From Mugil cephalus (taxonomy: Eukaryota > Chordata > Actinopteri > Mugiliformes > Mugilidae), in contig NC_061773.1 in the NCBI RefSeq assembly GCF_022458985.1, forward strand, positions 4,966,001 to 5,030,000: 64,000 bases of DNA, in the 5' to 3' direction. Positions 24,846 through 34,929 of this stretch are shown here, piece by piece. The position numbers were made by a program, and so were the translations under genes. A model generated the notes under the pieces. That model was not told where the DNA came from and made no database searches. It worked only from the letters and a program-made list of their open reading frames with translations. Position 1 is the first letter of the stretch. Every line of letters begins with the position of its first letter.

Positions 24846-25556
24846 ATGGCTGGGAACCTGCAGCTACTCATCCTCATGTGTGAGTTAAAACGTATTATCA
24901 GCTTCTTTTCTTGGTAATGTTGCCTAATGTTTAATGTAGGATACTCAGCCATGTGATGACACTCATGTCACTGACTTCTGTTACTGACGTGTCGTCTTAC
25001 ACCACTACAACAAATTAGAGTTGCTGATGAACTATTGTTGAATCTGTTTCGATTTTTTAATATTTCCTCCACCAGGTTTCTTTCTTGAGCTCAAAGCACA
25101 AGGTCAGTCTCTGAGTTTAATGTTTTCTCTTTTAATGTTTAATTTGAGCAGTTTGACTTCAATGTATTTTTTTAGTATATTATGAAAAGCCATTGGTTCA
25201 TCATGTAATTCATGTAACATCCATTTACCTCTAACATTTCAGACCTTCTTCCTCCTAATTTGATGGTGAATCAAACGGAGATTGAAGAAACAGACTCAGT
25301 CTTTCTCAACTGTCAGACTCCATCATCTGTTTCTGTGTCTCAGTGTTATTTCAAGTTCTTAAGAGACAAACCAGCCAAACTTTTGTCCTGTCAGGAGACA
25401 CTTTCAACAACTGGACTTCTGTCACTGACACAGCAACGTTCACCTGCTACAGTTGAAGTGACATGTTTTTACCTTGAAGGGCTTCAGTCTCCAGAGAGTA
25501 ACATGTTGACCATAGCTCTGGACAGTAATGCCTACAGCACTGTAATGAAACACTAG
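24846..25556 (+). CDS. Gene C: secreted single-Ig protein made by in-frame deletion
   Basis: Three exons, 24846-24879, 25076-25102 and 25243-25556, give an uninterrupted 124-residue frame: the gene A leader (ending KAQ), one four-cysteine Ig domain, then at SNMLTI a direct switch into LDSNAYSTVMKH, the last residues of gene A. The junction (near 25,513) joins the equivalents of 5,321 and 8,352 in gene A, sharing one T. Ig2, Ig3, stalk, membrane segment and most of the tail are gone. With a leader and no membrane anchor the protein should be secreted, leaving the tyrosine motif outside the cytoplasm. It may be a soluble decoy or a non-functional relic; the intact frame and splice sites favour some expression, but this is inference. 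Confidence 0.8.
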
Positions 25557-25974
25557 TAAACACTGGAAGACCTGCAGGATTAGTATCAGGGCGATTTTCT
25601 ATTATTATTTTCTTTTTTTGGAGGAAAGTTTCTGTTTCCACAAATATCTGCAACCTGGTTAGTATGTTTGTAAAGGCTTCATACAGAGCCTAGTACATCA
25701 TGCAGATACAGAACACATATCCTGCCCTCTGCTGTTGAACCTGAGCCTTGCATGTCCACTGGTCCACAGCTTTATCCTGTCAGAAACAAATGTTGTCAGT
25801 AATTATCCAAGCAGTAAATGTGGTCTTTGGACATTAAGCCTTGTGTACAGTAACATTAACAACATTCATGTTTTTATATAATGAATATGAGTTTATGTAT
25901 ATATTGTGTACATACACACAGATTTTTACCATTATTTAGAAAATGTTTACGTGCTTGTAAGTATACACGGATAC

Positions 25975-26172
25975 ACCACAACATTATGACCATTGACAGG
26001 TGACATAAATAACATTGACAATCTTGTGACAATATAATGTACCTTGTATTCATGTGGATGTTACTTAGACATGTACCACCCACATGGACCAGACCAGACA
26101 CCCCACCCCATAGCAATGACACTCCTCTGGTGAGCCACAACTGTTTTGGAGGTCATAATGTTATGTCTGATC
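25975..26172 (+). mobile_element. Short MITE with CATAACATTATGACC ends
   Basis: The left end ACCACAACATTATGACC and right end GGTCATAATGTTATGTCTGATC are inverted. The same terminal words bound 61,089-61,580, and a degenerate right end appears at about 8,900-8,955 in copy 1. No coding capacity. Confidence 0.65.
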
Positions 26173-26219
26173 ATTGTATACCTTATCACATCAGTACTGT
26201 GGTTTGTATCATAATTAGT

Positions 26220-26356
26220 TCTCTTCTCTTCTCTTCTCTTCTCTTCTCTTCTCTTCTCTTCTCTTCTCTTCTCTTCTCTTCTCTTCTCTTCTCTTCTCTT
26301 CTCTTCTCTTCTCTTCTCTTCTCTTCTCTTCTCTTCTCTTCTCTTCTCTTCTCTTC
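26220..26356. repeat. TTCTC pentamer tract, copy 2
   Basis: About 27 uninterrupted TTCTC units ending the duplicated block. Confidence 0.95.
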
Positions 26357-26360
26357 TGGT

Positions 26361-26861
26361 GTCTTCACATTAGGGGCCAGTGGGGCACTGCCCCCCCAGA
26401 GTATTATCAGCTATTGTAAGTTTTCCTGTGTCAAAAATGTTGTTGCGTTAATAAGTAATAAACTTCATAATAAATAAACTCCCCAGTATAATGTCTGCAT
26501 TTGATGAACGCAATTTCCTCTGTAGACGCTTTTTGTAGTGTAGTTGTGTGTGAATAGTTTATTGTGCCTGATGCTGTGTCTCTGTTTCCGCTTGTGGACT
26601 TGTGAATGTGCATGTACAGCACACAGTTCAGTCTGGGTAGTGGGCCTGAAGTTCAGACCCTCAGAGCACTTCTCATTGGCTGATTTGAAAAAAGGGGCGG
26701 GGACTGCACAGGTCTTGCTAGTTCGGCTAATGTCGTAAAGTAACGTGTTTCATTTATTTGTTGCATGATGAATCAAGTTGACTACCTGGCTAGTATGAGA
26801 TTCAGGACTTCACCAGTTGAGCAGAAGTTGGAGATAAAAGGGACCACATCGACCTGAGGAC
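26361..26861. other. Intergenic DNA, no gene seen
   Basis: No element border or coding region recognised between the pentamer tract and the LINE fragment. Confidence 0.4.
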
Positions 26862-27000
26862 TCTTGACCCAGATGTTTTAGCGAACTATAGGCTGATTTC
26901 CAACCTTCCTTTTATCTCTAAGGTTTTAGAAAGGGTTGTTGTCAATCAGTTGGTTGATCATTTAAACAGGAATGGTTTGTTTGAAGAGTTTCAGAGTGGT

Positions 27001-28745
27001 TGCCAAATGTCAGAGCCACCATCAAACTTGACTGACTATGTTAACGGTTTTCGACACAGACTATATGTGGCAGGGAAAATGGCTAAACAAAGGCTAGAAA
27101 AATCACAGAAAAATATGAAATCACTGTTTGACCGTAAGGCAAAACTACGACAGTTCAGTCCTGGGGAACAGGTCATGTTTCTGCTGCCGGTTGTGGGTTC
27201 GCCATTTCAGGCCAGGTTCGCTGGCCCATTTACAATTACAAAGCAAGTGACAAAAAATATAATATATATATATATAATATAAATAATATGCCAACTGGAA
27301 AATCTAGATTGTGTCATGTAAATTTGTTGAAGCCTTATTATGCCCGTATGTTATCGTCTGGCTCCCAGGAGGCCCCATCAGTGAAACCTGCCTTGTGTGT
27401 AGACACGGAGATGTCTTCTACTGGGGGGGCAGCTATGGGGGAGGGGAATAGCCGACACATGAAGGAATACTACAGGTACATTTAAAAAACTCTGAGACCT
27501 TAAAGTCTTTGCCATCAGTACTTGGTCACTTGGATGAGGGTAAGCGTAATGAACTGGTTTCATTGATAAATAGGCACTCAGCCCTGTTTTCAGATACGCC
27601 CTCGTAAACACATCTTATTGAATATGATATATTATATATATTATATATATATATGATATATATGTTGGTGAGGCTCAACCAATTAAACAGCGCTTTTATC
27701 ATGTTTTGCCAGACAAGAAAAAACAACTGGACAAATAGATTCAGTACATGCTAGATAATAATCTTGCAGGGCTCTCCAACTCTAGCTGAGCATCTCCGTG
27801 TTTACTGGTGAAAAAACCTGATTCGACTTTTCGACGATGCACTGATTTCAGGAAAGTAAACAGTGTCACAAAACCAGATTCTTTCCCGTTACCACGAATG
27901 GAGGACTGTGTTGACCAAGTAGGTGCAGCCAAATATGTGAGTAAATTTGACCCGTTAAAAGGATACTGCCAGATCCCACTGTCTCCCTGGGCCCAGGAGA
28001 TAACTGTGTTTGTAACTTCTACTGGTTTGTATTCCTATAAGGTCATGGCATTTGGGTTACGTAATGCCCCAGCCACTTTCCAACGGCTAATGAATATTGT
28101 GGTAGGTGGGCTGGTTGGTTGTGCTGTGTAGCTTGATGATGTTGTCGTGTACAGTGATACAGGACCATCAGTGGAGGATCACTGCATTGTTTGACAGACT
28201 GGTATGAGCGCAGTTAACTGTAAAATTTGGCCAAATGTGATTTTGCAAGGGTCACAGTTACCTATTGAGGTAAAGTGGTGGGGCAAGGAGAGGTTCGCCC
28301 TGTTGAGGCTAAAGTGGAAGCCATTAAGAATTTTCCGCCTCCGGGAACAAAGAAAGACTTGATGCGTTTCTTGGGCATGGTGGGGTACTATAGAAGTTTC
28401 TGTAAGGACTTCTCATCAGTTGTTGCACCCCTTACAGATCTTCTGAAGTCAAATGTGAAGTTTGTCTGGTCAGATAAGGCTCAAGATGCATTTCAAAATG
28501 TTAAAGCTCTCCTCTGTGCCTCTCGTGTGTTGACAGCGCCGCAGTTTGATAAGCTGTTTATATTGCAGGTCGATGCCAGTCACCTGGGGGCTGGAGCGGT
28601 CCTGTTGCAGTCTGATGCTATGGGGGTAGAGAGACCAGTTGGGTTCTTCTCAAAAAAGTTAAATTATTACCAGATGAACTATTCTGTTTTTGAGAAAGAG
28701 GCCCTGGCGTTAATTTGGGGCTCACTTGCCGCCTGCTTGGTTTGT
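27001..28745 (+). mobile_element. Gmr1-like Ty3/gypsy fragment, integrase before RT
   Basis: From 5' to 3': an integrase C-terminal region (LEKSQKNMKSLFDRKAKLRQ, then LLPVVGSPFQARFAGPFTI with its GPF/Y-type module, and CHVNLLKPYYAR near 27,310); a linker; RT from about 27,790 (KPDSFPLPRMEDCVDQVG, FGLRNAPATFQRLMN); then RNase H (LQVDASHLGAGAVLLQSD, YSVFEKEALALIW). Integrase lies upstream of RT, the reverse of most gypsy elements and the order described for Gmr1-like elements. The RT active site reads stop-LDD (TAG at 28,129-28,131) and other frame breaks exist, so it is dead. LTRs were not found. Confidence 0.8.
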
Positions 28746-28989
28746 GTTTCTTTGTTGTAAACATCAACACATTTCATTTACATACGTTGCATACATTACT
28801 GACCTCACAGATTACAGATATCGTTATTATGATGATTTGAGTTGTATTTCGAAATACATTTTCAATTAAATTACTTTGAACATGTGTGGTCTCCCCCTTT
28901 GTCTTGGTCTCTGAGTCAGGTTTTAGAGTTCATCATAGTACAGAAACGGCTCTGGTTAAAGTTACAATGATCTCCTCATGGCTTCAGAC

Positions 28990-29243
28990 TTGTAAATGGT
29001 AAATGGTCTTATTCCCAATAGCGCTTTTCTACCTACTCAAAGGTACTCAAGTCGCTTTTACTGTCAGAGACACATCCACCCATTCGCTCACACAAGCACA
29101 CACATTCACACACCAGCGCCAGTTGCACTGGGAGCAAGGACACTTCGGCATATGGCACACTCAGGGGATCGAACCGCTAACCCTTCGGTTCATGGACAAT
29201 CCGCTCTACCTACTGAGCCATAGCCGCTCAGTAGGTAGCCATA
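28990..29243 (-). mobile_element. tRNA-derived SINE, second copy
   Basis: Reverse complement of the family at 19,438-19,690, with B-box GGTTCGATCCCC and a tail CCATTTACCATTTAC. It lies between the Gmr1-like fragment and the next LINE piece. Confidence 0.75.
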
Positions 29244-29799
29244 GCCGTCTATAGTTGTTCTGCTAGATCTTAGTGCTGCATTTGACACTATTGATCACAG
29301 TATTCTACTACAGAGACTTGAAAGTGTGATCAAGATTACAGGAACTGGTTTGAATCATATCTATCAGACAGATTCCAGTTTGTCCATGTAAACATCAATT
29401 CTTCTATATACTCTACTCTTCTATCCCTTACATACTGTTCAAATTCTGTACCTTCATAGTATGGTCCGGGTCAAAATTGACCCGGACCAATAATTCCCTT
29501 GTAGCAAGTATTTTTTACAAAATATTCAACTACAAACCTATTCAGAATGTTTAAATAGATTATCCCACTTAAAAAAATTAATGATTAAACCTTCATAAAT
29601 GTTTCAAAGAGCAGGGAAAGTGTATTTTTTAAGTTTTACACCACTCGTTTTTGGTGAAAATTATCTATTACACAGTATAATGTCATGTAATATTTGTAAG
29701 AAGTAAAAATAAAAAATATAAAAACTATAATGAATATATTATATATTGAATATATTTTATTGACCCTGAAAATTACATGAACATTTTGGAACTTCATAA

Positions 29800-30430
29800 T
29801 ACAACCACTGAACACTGTCCTCACTGCTATATCACGAGATAAAGTGCTTATCCTGAACTAGTCTCTGCATTCAAAGCAGAGGTGGAACACTTTCCATGTG
29901 TGGATCTTGCACATGTGTTTACCACTCAAAAAAATCAGTCTTCATGCCTCGGCATCCCAGAGACTGGAAGCAGCCTCACCTCCTGATCTGTACACTCCAG
30001 CCAGTATAAGAAGCCCCGTGCAGGCATGTAGGTCAATTACATCCATGGTCTTCCATTCCTGGCCATAACGATTAACTCCCTGCAAGTTTGTTATTTCAAT
30101 GGTGATTTTTTTCAATGTCTGGAGAAAAGGAAGAGCTGAAATGCTGACAAAATGTCATCTGCATGGGAGATGGTCAGTCTTGAGGGTCCTGGAGTCTTTC
30201 GAATGACATTTTCTGCTGCCATCCTGTCTGCAACAAAATGTGGAAGTGATGACGAACAGATAGCACTATTTTTTTGACTGCCCTGCTGTCGGCACCTTTT
30301 CATCAGAGGGATGATGACTTTTCTTCTACGTTGTCTTTCTGCTCTGACACGTCCTCTAAATCAGAATCACACTCTTGGAAGAGTAGATCCAGGGCCTGTT
30401 GGACATTCAGTCTTGCCGCCATGATGTCCA
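29800..30430 (-). pseudogene. piggyBac transposase remnant
   Basis: The minus strand starts near 30,422 with MAARLNVQQALDLLFQECDS, an acidic N-terminus, and later gives ACTGLLILAGVYRSGGEAAS followed by SLWDAEA, typical of the DDE_Tnp_1_7 domain start. Several stops and shifts occur, and most of the catalytic domain is missing through internal deletion. Confidence 0.75.
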
Positions 30431-30546
30431 TCACTAAAATGGCAGCCCATACCTAACTTTATAATGTTATGACCCCCACCACCTCCCTCCCAACCCAAGA
30501 TTCCCAGATTCTAATTTGTTACTTTCTACATTATTTTATTACATCG

Positions 30547-30578
30547 CAGGTGCAGGTGCAGGTGCAGGTGCAGGTGCA
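30547..30578. repeat. CAGGTG hexamer repeat
   Basis: About five tandem CAGGTG units inside the piggyBac element. Confidence 0.9.
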
Positions 30579-32904
30579 CATCTTGTGTCTGTGTGAAGGC
30601 ACTGTCTGACCTCCGGATAACTTCTGTTCTCTTCTGTTCCCATATACGATCACTCCCATGTTGTTTGTTGGTATTTCAATATTTTGGTATTCCCCTGCCC
30701 TCACAAAGACCAGCAGGTGTCTTTGTCTGCGGGAACCTGGGCAAATGTTCGGGAACACAGACAGTTCTCGTGACTGTGGTGAGGTCCCCTTCCCTTGAAC
30801 TCTGTCACCTCTTTTACATATAAAATGCACACAAACATGACATGTGCATTCTTACAATTTGAAGATTCCATAAAACCACAATTTTCCCTTATTTGACCCA
30901 CACTGGTAGACCTACAATCCATCTGAATAGATACGGGTCAAATCTGACCCGTAACAGCCTCAGTGTGCAAAAATTTGTAGCACCTATATAAAAGTATAAA
31001 TTAACAAAATATTTTTATTTGTATATATTTTGGGTCACTTCAGGAAAAGTCATCAAATTTCAGGCTAAAATAATGATGTTTAGGGTATTTTTACTGCTGT
31101 CAAAAGTCAAAACGGGTCAAATTTGACCCAAACAGTATGTAAGGGCTATATATCAAAGTAACCTATGGAGTTCCTCAGGGTTCTGTGCTAGGACCAATAT
31201 TATTCACATTATACATGCTTCCCTTAGGCAATATTATTAGAAAGCACGGCATTAACGTCCATTGCTATGCAGATGATACCGAGCTATATTTATCCATGAA
31301 ACCAGATGAAACTAATCAGCTGGTTAAACTCCAAGCATGCCTTAAAGACATAAAGGCTTGGATGACCTGTAATTTTCTACTTTTAAACTCAGACAAAACA
31401 GAAGTAATTGTATTTAGCTCTAAACATGTCAGAGATTCATTATCTAATCACCTGCTTTCTTTGGATGGCATTACCTTGGCCTCCAGTACTACTGTGAAAA
31501 ACCACGGTGTTATGTTTGACCAGGATATATCCTTTAATTCTCACATAAAGCAGGTGACCAGGACTGCTTTCTTTCACCTTCATAATATCATCAAAATTAG
31601 AAACATCCTTTCTCAGAGTGATGCGGAAAAACTAGTTCATCCATTTGTGTCTTCCAGGCTGGATTATTGTAACTCGTTACTGTCTGGCTGTCCAAATAGC
31701 TCTTTAAAAATCCTCCAATTGATTCAAAACGCTGCAGCAAGAGCACTGACAGGAATTAGCAAGAGAGATCATATTACTCCAGTTTTAGCTTCTCTTCATT
31801 GGCTCCCTGTAAAATCTAGAATTGAATTTAAAATCCTCCTCCTTACATACAAGGCCTTGAAAGGCCTAGCTCCATCATATCTGAAAGACCTCATAGAACC
31901 ATACTGTCCCAACAGATCACTACGATCTCAAAGTGCAGGTCTAATTGTGGTTCCTAGAGTTTCTAAAAGTAGAATGGGAGGTGGAGCCTTCAGCTATCAG
32001 ACTCCTCTCCTGTGGAACCAGCTCCCAGTTTGGGTTTGGGAGGCAGACACAGTCTCTACGTTTAAAGTCAGGCTTAACACTTTGCTTTTTGACAAAGCCT
32101 ATAGTTAGGGGTGGCTTAACCATCCCTTAGTTATGCTGCTATAGGCCTAGGCTGCAAGGGGACGATGCACTGAGGACATGTCCTCTCCTCTTTCCTCTCT
32201 GGCTCCTGTCCACTAATATCTTATCATTTTATTCTCTATCTCTTCTAATTTATTTTCTATTACTAACCACTGTGTCTCACCATTTCCCTTCCCATCCCCT
32301 CCTCCTCTATCTTCTTGTGAGGGTCTCTGGTCTGGAGTACTGAATATCTGACCTGTGGAGTTCTAAGCTACATCTGCTGCCATGGCCTCATCAACCAGCC
32401 CAGTCTTCATGGTCTGGAGTGCTGTGTATCAGACCTGTGGAGCTCCATAAACTACATCTGACCCAGTCTTCATGACTTCCTCCAGTTTTCCACTCCTACC
32501 TAGATGAACAATTCACCAACCTGCCCAAGATTCCGGTTATACTCGCCAACTGTCACAGATCATCAGCTATGTGTTATATTACTAGACCTTACATGTATCC
32601 TTCAGCTTGATGTATGTATCTATGACAGAAATTGGTTTATCTTGTTTCTCCTGCTCTTCTTTTCTCTCTATCTTCTCTGTTTCTAACCAGCTGGCCTTCA
32701 GCAGATGGGTCCCTCCATATGAGCTGGGTTCTGCTCAAGGTTTCTTCCTGTTAAAAGGGAGTTCTTCCTTGCCACCGTCACCCTCAGGCTTGCCCACAGG
32801 TTTTTGTGAAGCGTCTTGAGACGTTTTGTATTGTTATTGGCGCTATATAAATAAAACTGAATTGAATTTAATTGAACTAAACCTGCTTTGTGAAACGAAC
32901 CCCA

Positions 32905-33200
32905 GCTTGGGACTTTCTGGATAGAGTTTGCATGTTCTCCCTGTTTCTGCGTGGGTTTTCTGCGGGTACTCCGGTTTCCTCCCACCTCCAAAGACTAATT
33001 GGTGACCCTAAATTGCCCCTATTGTGAGTGTGAGTGCGAATAGTTGTTTGTCTCTGTGTTGGCCCTGCGATGGACTGGCGACCTGTCCAGGGTGTACCCC
33101 ACCTCTTGCCCAATGACATCTTTGATAGGCTCCAGTCACCCCCGCAACCCTAGTGAGGATAACAGGAGAAGATGTAGAAGATGAGATGAGATGAGATGTT
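32905..33200 (+). repeat. Fish retroelement 3'-tail repeat
   Basis: The run 'tgcatgttctccctg', 'gggtactccggtttcctccc', 'gcgacctgtccagggtgtac' and a GATGA-rich end is a dispersed fish repeat, probably a LINE/SINE 3' tail. A degenerate copy lies at 9,310-9,430. Confidence 0.6.
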
Positions 33201-33723
33201 TCGAGCTTGAGTTTTTGATATTGTGAGATCTTGAGCACTGACATTTAGTGGCACTATTGACATGATAATATCATCAGATTGGCATTGTTTGTGTGATGGC
33301 ATTATTCAGCTGCAATTTTTTTGTTGTCACCTGTTTGTGGTCAGGTGCTGTGGTCCCCTCTCTCACTTGGTACTGTGTTTTTACTGTGTAAAAAAATTAT
33401 GACCCAGTTTTGAACGAGGCAATGGCCCAACACAGTTAATAATCAAATGCTCAAACGACTGCTCATCCACAGGAATTGGACAAAGAGGAGCTGGTCTGAT
33501 TGACTGGTTGGGCTTGCTGGTTAATTGACACGTGACATGTTTTCATATATGCTGATGTCACACTTCAGTCAGGGCCAAAACCAGTATCACAACACCCAAT
33601 CATATGTTTTCTTTACCTCTGGATGCCCAGCTACATTGTCATGGCAAGTTAGCAAGATCAAGTCCTGAAACTTTCTCGGCACTACAAACTGAAGAACAGG
33701 TTCCCTAAAAAGAGATTCTCCAT
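33201..33723. other. Intergenic DNA, no gene seen
   Basis: No element border or coding region recognised. Confidence 0.4.
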
Positions 33724-34890
33724 CAGTGCGTTTACATGCTCGTGAAAAAAACGAATTATTGCTTTAATCGGACTATAACAGGAGAACTTAAGTGCATGTA
33801 AACACGTTATTCCGATTAAAATCTGAGTTCTCATTGTCCGATTGAGACACCCAGATAATGCGATTGAATTGGACTTTTCAATCGGATAGTGCGTGTGCGC
33901 ATGCTCCACCACCGCTGCACTGGTGTGTGACCCCGGAACAAAAACGTCCAAGAGAGCCGGTCACAGAAGAAGAAGAAGAGAAACTGAACCGTTTGAGGGA
34001 TAGTGCGGATTTTACCTGCACCAGAAATAGCGCGAACATTACGTACAAGATTAAAAAATGTACTATTATCCGTCTGATTGTTGTTTGAAATGCTGGTCCG
34101 CCGCATGAACGACTCTAGTTTATTATATCATGTAATAGGTCAACCCGGATATCGGGCCGTATTAACGTGGTATTAACCCGCTGAAAAGATACGTATCGCC
34201 ACCTAGTGTGGAGGAGGAGAAGAGGTATTCGATTTTCTTGCGCTGCATGTGAACTGGGGCAAGGACTGTAGCGAGAAAGTCGAATTTTGAGCATAGCTCG
34301 ATTAAGATCTGCATGTAAACGTACTGCATGAGGCACCCATTTTCTAACAAATAAGCAGAAAATGGTGATAAGTAGAACTACTTATCTCACCAAGTGGAAG
34401 CACTTTATGAAACAGTGCATTCACAAACCAACATCAGTAGTTTCCAACCCTGGGGAAGAGGACCATAAGCCCACACCCTCACCAGCAACACAGTGCGCAT
34501 ACCCATTTCAACATGCCCATTCACCAACCCTGAGACAAGACATAGGCTGTGCCTCCGACGAGAAGGGTAAAATAGACTCACGCACAAATGAGTCAAATGA
34601 GGCGGTATCACGCAGTATCTTTACTGGCACCTGTTCATCACTACCTTGTAAAGACACAAAACCCTCAAAATGAATAGTCCAAAATACTCCATACTCTTCT
34701 GCTGCATGGGTTCAACATACTGCATGTCAATTGCAACTGGGATGAGTTGTCAAAGCAGCTGGTCTTACATTTGCATTGAAGAATTTAGTTTTTGCTTTGA
34801 GGACTGGACACTCACTCTTCCAATGGCACTCCTGGTCAGGAGAAATTGCAACATTAGCGCCTGATCACACCCATTTCCTGGACTTAACTA
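33724..34890 (+). repeat. Composite repeat, copy 1, with a TIR element at its left
   Basis: The first part (33,724-34,326, 603 bp) begins CAGTGCGTTTACATG and ends with the complement of CAGTACGTTTACATG, so it is a TIR element. Together with the next 560 bp it recurs inverted at 48,694-44,575, where an L2 LINE interrupts it. Because both copies share the same flank, they come from duplication of a larger unit rather than two independent TIR insertions. Confidence 0.75.
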
Positions 34891-34929
34891 TTTGCTTGAT
34901 TAAATGAAAAGAAATAATCATGACCTTTT

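Larger units (their letters stand above)
23990..26360 (+). repeat. Segmental duplication, copy 2 (contains gene C)
   Basis: Direct copy of 3,772-9,180 with a roughly 3-kb internal loss. It has gained a GAGAT expansion (24,195-24,256) and a MITE (25,975-26,172), and carries a longer TTCTC tract. Confidence 0.85.
29425..31145 (-). mobile_element. piggyBac-like element, 1,721 bp
   Basis: Terminal inverted repeats CCCTTACATACTGTT are perfect over 15 bp. Subterminal palindromes occur at both ends (29,463-29,488 with 12-bp arms; GGGTCAAATTTGACCC at 31,114-31,129). The flanks are CTAT at 29,421-29,424 and 31,146-31,149, a 4-bp duplication rather than the canonical TTAA. Removing the element and one CTAT restores the reading frame of the surrounding LINE RT, which fixes both borders exactly. 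Interior minus-strand coding remnants match piggyBac transposase. Confidence 0.88.
26862..32873 (+). mobile_element. L2-like LINE split by later insertions
   Basis: Three collinear pieces share one strand. The piece at 26,862-27,000 carries LANYRLISNLPFISKVLE. The piece at 29,245-29,424 carries VVLLDLSAAFDTIDHSILL. The piece at 31,146-32,873 carries [20 protein letters not shown] and the rest of the RT, then a 3' end with GGCGCTATATAAATAAAACTG and an ATTGAATTGAATT tail. The first gap holds a Gmr1-like fragment and a SINE; the second is an exact piggyBac insertion. The last piece keeps a 307-residue open frame (31,185-32,108). The 5' half with endonuclease is missing. Clade assignment (L2/CR1 side) is from motif style. 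Confidence 0.8.

Noticed and set aside
34362-34673. A ~100-codon frame conserved in both composite repeat copies (also 48,051-47,728)
   Set aside because: The visible differences between the copies nearly all change amino acids (H/D, M/V, I/F, T/K, R/H), so there is no sign of selection on a protein.
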